Shown here in pieces: positions 62,031 to 64,000 of a stretch of 64,000 nucleotides of DNA. Location of the stretch: the NCBI RefSeq assembly GCF_006351925.1, contig NZ_CP040924.1, positions 2,485,860 through 2,549,859 on the forward strand. Reading direction: 5' to 3'. This stretch comes from Clostridium thermarum. GTDB lineage: Bacteria; Bacillota; Clostridia; Clostridiales; Clostridiaceae. The first letter of the stretch is position 1. Each line of letters opens with the position of its first letter. The translations under genes and the position numbers were made by a program. The notes beneath the pieces are model-generated. The model was not told where the DNA came from, did no database searches, and saw nothing but the letters and a program-made list of their open reading frames with translations.

Positions 62031-64000
62031 TTATGGATTCAAAGTATAGTTAAACTTTGGAACGTATCCAGGTATTTGTTTTAGGTCATCACTAAAGTAT
62101 GCTTCATATATGGCTCTGGCCACATCAGCTACGTATCCTCCATGACCGGCATCATAAATTACCACACAAACGGCAATTTCCGGCTTGTCATAAGGTGCAA
62201 AGCCAACATAAAGTCCATAGGAGGTTCTTCCCAGCTTCTCCTGTACACCATTTTCTTTAAAAGTTGCAGATCCAGTCTTACCACCAGTAGCTATAGGGAA
62301 ACCATTGAAAGCCCCTGCCGCTGTACCAAATTCATCAGTAACCTTGCTCATTCCTTCTTTTACGGCAGTAATAGTTTCAGGTTTTAGCTCAACCTTATCC
62401 AAGATTTGAGGTTTATACTCCTGAACCACATTTCCGGAAGCATCTACAAACTTATCCACTAAGTGCACACTGTATCTGGTTCCACCGTTAACTAAGGTTG
62501 CTACATAATTTGCCAACTGAACAGGAGTAAAAGTACTTGAGCCCTGTCCTATGGCTGCATTAAATATATTTCCCGGTGTCGTAATTTGAGTTATAACGTC
62601 AAAGGTGACATAGGTGGATATAGCCTCTGCCATGTTTTGTGGGTCAGATTCCTTATACTTGCTTCTTTCTTCCTCCGGTAAAGCTGCTATGAGGTTTTGA
62701 AATATTGGTACTAAATCACTTTTCAGCTTTTGATAAATTGTATAGGAATTTTTATAATCATAGTCTCCCTTTATATATTCCGCTACCTTCTGTTTTAGTG
62801 CTTCTTTAGCAGCACTCAACTCATCACTGTCCGCTTTATTTGTGTCTATATTAATGGGAGTATACCTTACCACAGAACCACTTCCTGCATAATAAACTCC
62901 AGCATTAAGCCTGTTTCTGATTTCATATTTTGAATAAAAAGCATATTCATTTTTACTATAAGTATTATTGTATACCTGGCCTGTAGCTTCTGCAATTTCT
63001 ATACCGGTAGTTTGCTTTGCATTTGAGTTTGGATCATATCCAAGACCAAACTTCCAGGCATATTGAGCTATACTGTCTAAGCCATTCTTATTGTATAGCC
63101 TGTTCCCCACCTCATAGTAGTAATAGTTACAGGATCTCTCCAAGGCTTTTTTAAGGTCAACAGGCCCATGGGCTGAGTGGCAAGACCATACATTGGTCAT
63201 TCCCGGTAATGAAAAATGCACCTTGTCATAGATTATCTCATTAGGTGTTACTACCCCTTCTTCCAGTGCTGCTATAGATGTCAAAGCCTTAAAGGTTGAT
63301 CCCGGAGGAATTGCCCCACTGGTAGCATAGTTGTAGAAGGGTTTTGGATAAATATCATAAATATCTTTTCTTGCACTCTTCTTATCATCTGGATCAGTTA
63401 ATTGGAATAAATTATCTATTGTAGTTCCGTACTGCTCAAGCCCCATTCTTTCTATATACTGTTTTCCAAAAGCTTCTAAATCCGGCTGGAAGTATTGCTT
63501 ACTGAGTTCCGAAGTTAACCTGCCCGGAACTGAAAACAGGTTTGGATCATAGCCCGGTAAACTTGCCATGGCGAGAACTCCACCGGTATTTACATCTAAA
63601 ACTACCGCTGCACCTCTTGTAGCATTTCCCGTATCCATTATTCCTGTACCTTCTTTATGTAAACGCTCTGTAGTCTGCAGTGCTGTCATCCTTTCCTGCA
63701 GAGCTCTTTCTGTGATAGCCTGCAGCCTACTGTCTATGGTCAGAATCATATCCTGTCCAGGATATGGTTCCAATTTAAAGAGTTCCTCAGTTTTTCTACC
63801 TTCTTTATTTATTTTTATGGTAGTGCCGCCCTTGGACCCCCTCAATCTGTCTTCAAAAGCACTTTCCAAGCCTGCTGTACCGATATAATCTGTGCTTATA
63901 TCATAACCCCGTTCCTCATACCTGTCTTTATTGGCAGAATTTATTTTTGAAATATAGCCTAAGAAATTTGAGCCCAATTCATTGTTGGGGTAATATCTTA
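62031..64000 (-). CDS. mrdA: Penicillin-binding protein 2 (class B transpeptidase), 5' end outside window
   Basis: At least 656 codons of a class B PBP for lateral wall synthesis; the N-terminal membrane anchor lies beyond the right edge. Transpeptidase motifs: SxxK as GAIPPGSTFKALTSI, SxN as LERSCNYYYYEVG, and KTG as IATGGKTGSATF. GQGSSTFTPVQLANYVATLV is the conserved PBP2 region. An insertion of about 100 residues with ADSDELSAAKEALKQ lies between SxN and the last motif, usual in clostridial PBP2. It precedes minCDE and rodA, its SEDS partner. Confidence 0.95.
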   Translation of the reverse strand, partial: RYYPNNELGSNFLGYISKINSANKDRYEERGYDISTDYIGTAGLESAFEDRLRGSKGGTTIKINKEGRKTEELFKLEPYPGQDMILTIDSRLQAITERALQERMTALQTTERLHKEGTGIMDTGNATRGAAVVLDVNTGGVLAMASLPGYDPNLFSVPGRLTSELSKQYFQPDLEAFGKQYIERMGLEQYGTTIDNLFQLTDPDDKKSARKDIYDIYPKPFYNYATSGAIPPGSTFKALTSIAALEEGVVTPNEIIYDKVHFSLPGMTNVWSCHSAHGPVDLKKALERSCNYYYYEVGNRLYNKNGLDSIAQYAWKFGLGYDPNSNAKQTTGIEIAEATGQVYNNTYSKNEYAFYSKYEIRNRLNAGVYYAGSGSVVRYTPINIDTNKADSDELSAAKEALKQKVAEYIKGDYDYKNSYTIYQKLKSDLVPIFQNLIAALPEEERSKYKESDPQNMAEAISTYVTFDVITQITTPGNIFNAAIGQGSSTFTPVQLANYVATLVNGGTRYSVHLVDKFVDASGNVVQEYKPQILDKVELKPETITAVKEGMSKVTDEFGTAAGAFNGFPIATGGKTGSATFKENGVQEKLGRTSYGLYVGFAPYDKPEIAVCVVIYDAGHGGYVADVARAIYEAYFSDDLKQIPGYVPKFNYTLNP

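Overview
The window reads as a chromosomal segment of a low-GC, spore-forming, anaerobic Firmicute, most likely a Clostridium-type organism. The support is AT-rich DNA, strong GGAGG ribosome binding sites, a Spo0E-like phosphatase, a SleL/YaaH-like spore-cortex enzyme, several chemoreceptors, and the clostridial order pbp2-minC-minD-minE-rodA-mgsA. Both edges cut genes: lysA (3' end missing) at the left and a class B penicillin-binding protein (5' end missing) at the right.

Layout. 1-9900: lysA behind a lysine riboswitch, M18 aminopeptidase, CDF metal transporter, manA, aldo/keto reductase, an orphan 200-aa protein, a frameshifted helD and signal peptidase I. 10000-17150: rpe, then an SDR plus a 1075-aa trimodular protein (adenylating domain, acyl carrier protein, alpha-oxoamine synthase) that looks like a sphingoid-base-type lipid pathway, then a damaged phosphodiesterase and an Ldh-family dehydrogenase. 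17390-21550: two DUF2087 proteins, small proteins, a decayed DUF4886 gene and a LysM-GH18 enzyme. 21660-28410: a Gld-type ABC exporter operon (ATPase, permease, GldG, DUF4340) next to an OmpR-type two-component system; both promoters carry the same 11-bp direct repeat, so the system probably controls itself and the exporter. 28550-31240: TIM-barrel isomerase, FMN hydroxy-acid dehydrogenase family protein and exonuclease III.

31545-35900: GGDEF-EAL protein, chemoreceptor, a 57-aa Spo0E-like protein, then a 195-bp segment bounded by 29-bp inverted repeats and a 199-aa FimB-sized tyrosine recombinase. This resembles a phase-variation switch that could connect sporulation, chemotaxis and c-di-GMP genes, and is the most exciting feature here. 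35950-40510 is a graveyard of IS256, IS21 and ISLre2 transposases plus broken GNAT and metallo-hydrolase genes around an intact Cache chemoreceptor.

41000-48970: a sugar-sensing three-component system (membrane-anchored binding protein, YesM/LytS-type kinase, YesN-type regulator) beside a ChvE-MmsA-MmsB sugar ABC transporter. 49330-53420: a NifX/MinD/Mrp/NifU-like iron-sulfur protein cluster in advanced decay, with its DUF134 regulator, one metallo-hydrolase and a Cys-motif/NifX fusion still intact. 53680-58160: chemoreceptor, CPBP protease, degraded IS3 element, MarR regulator with NmrA-like reductase. 58440-64000: the cell-division and cell-shape block.

All assignments come from reading translations and motifs by eye; no database search was possible.
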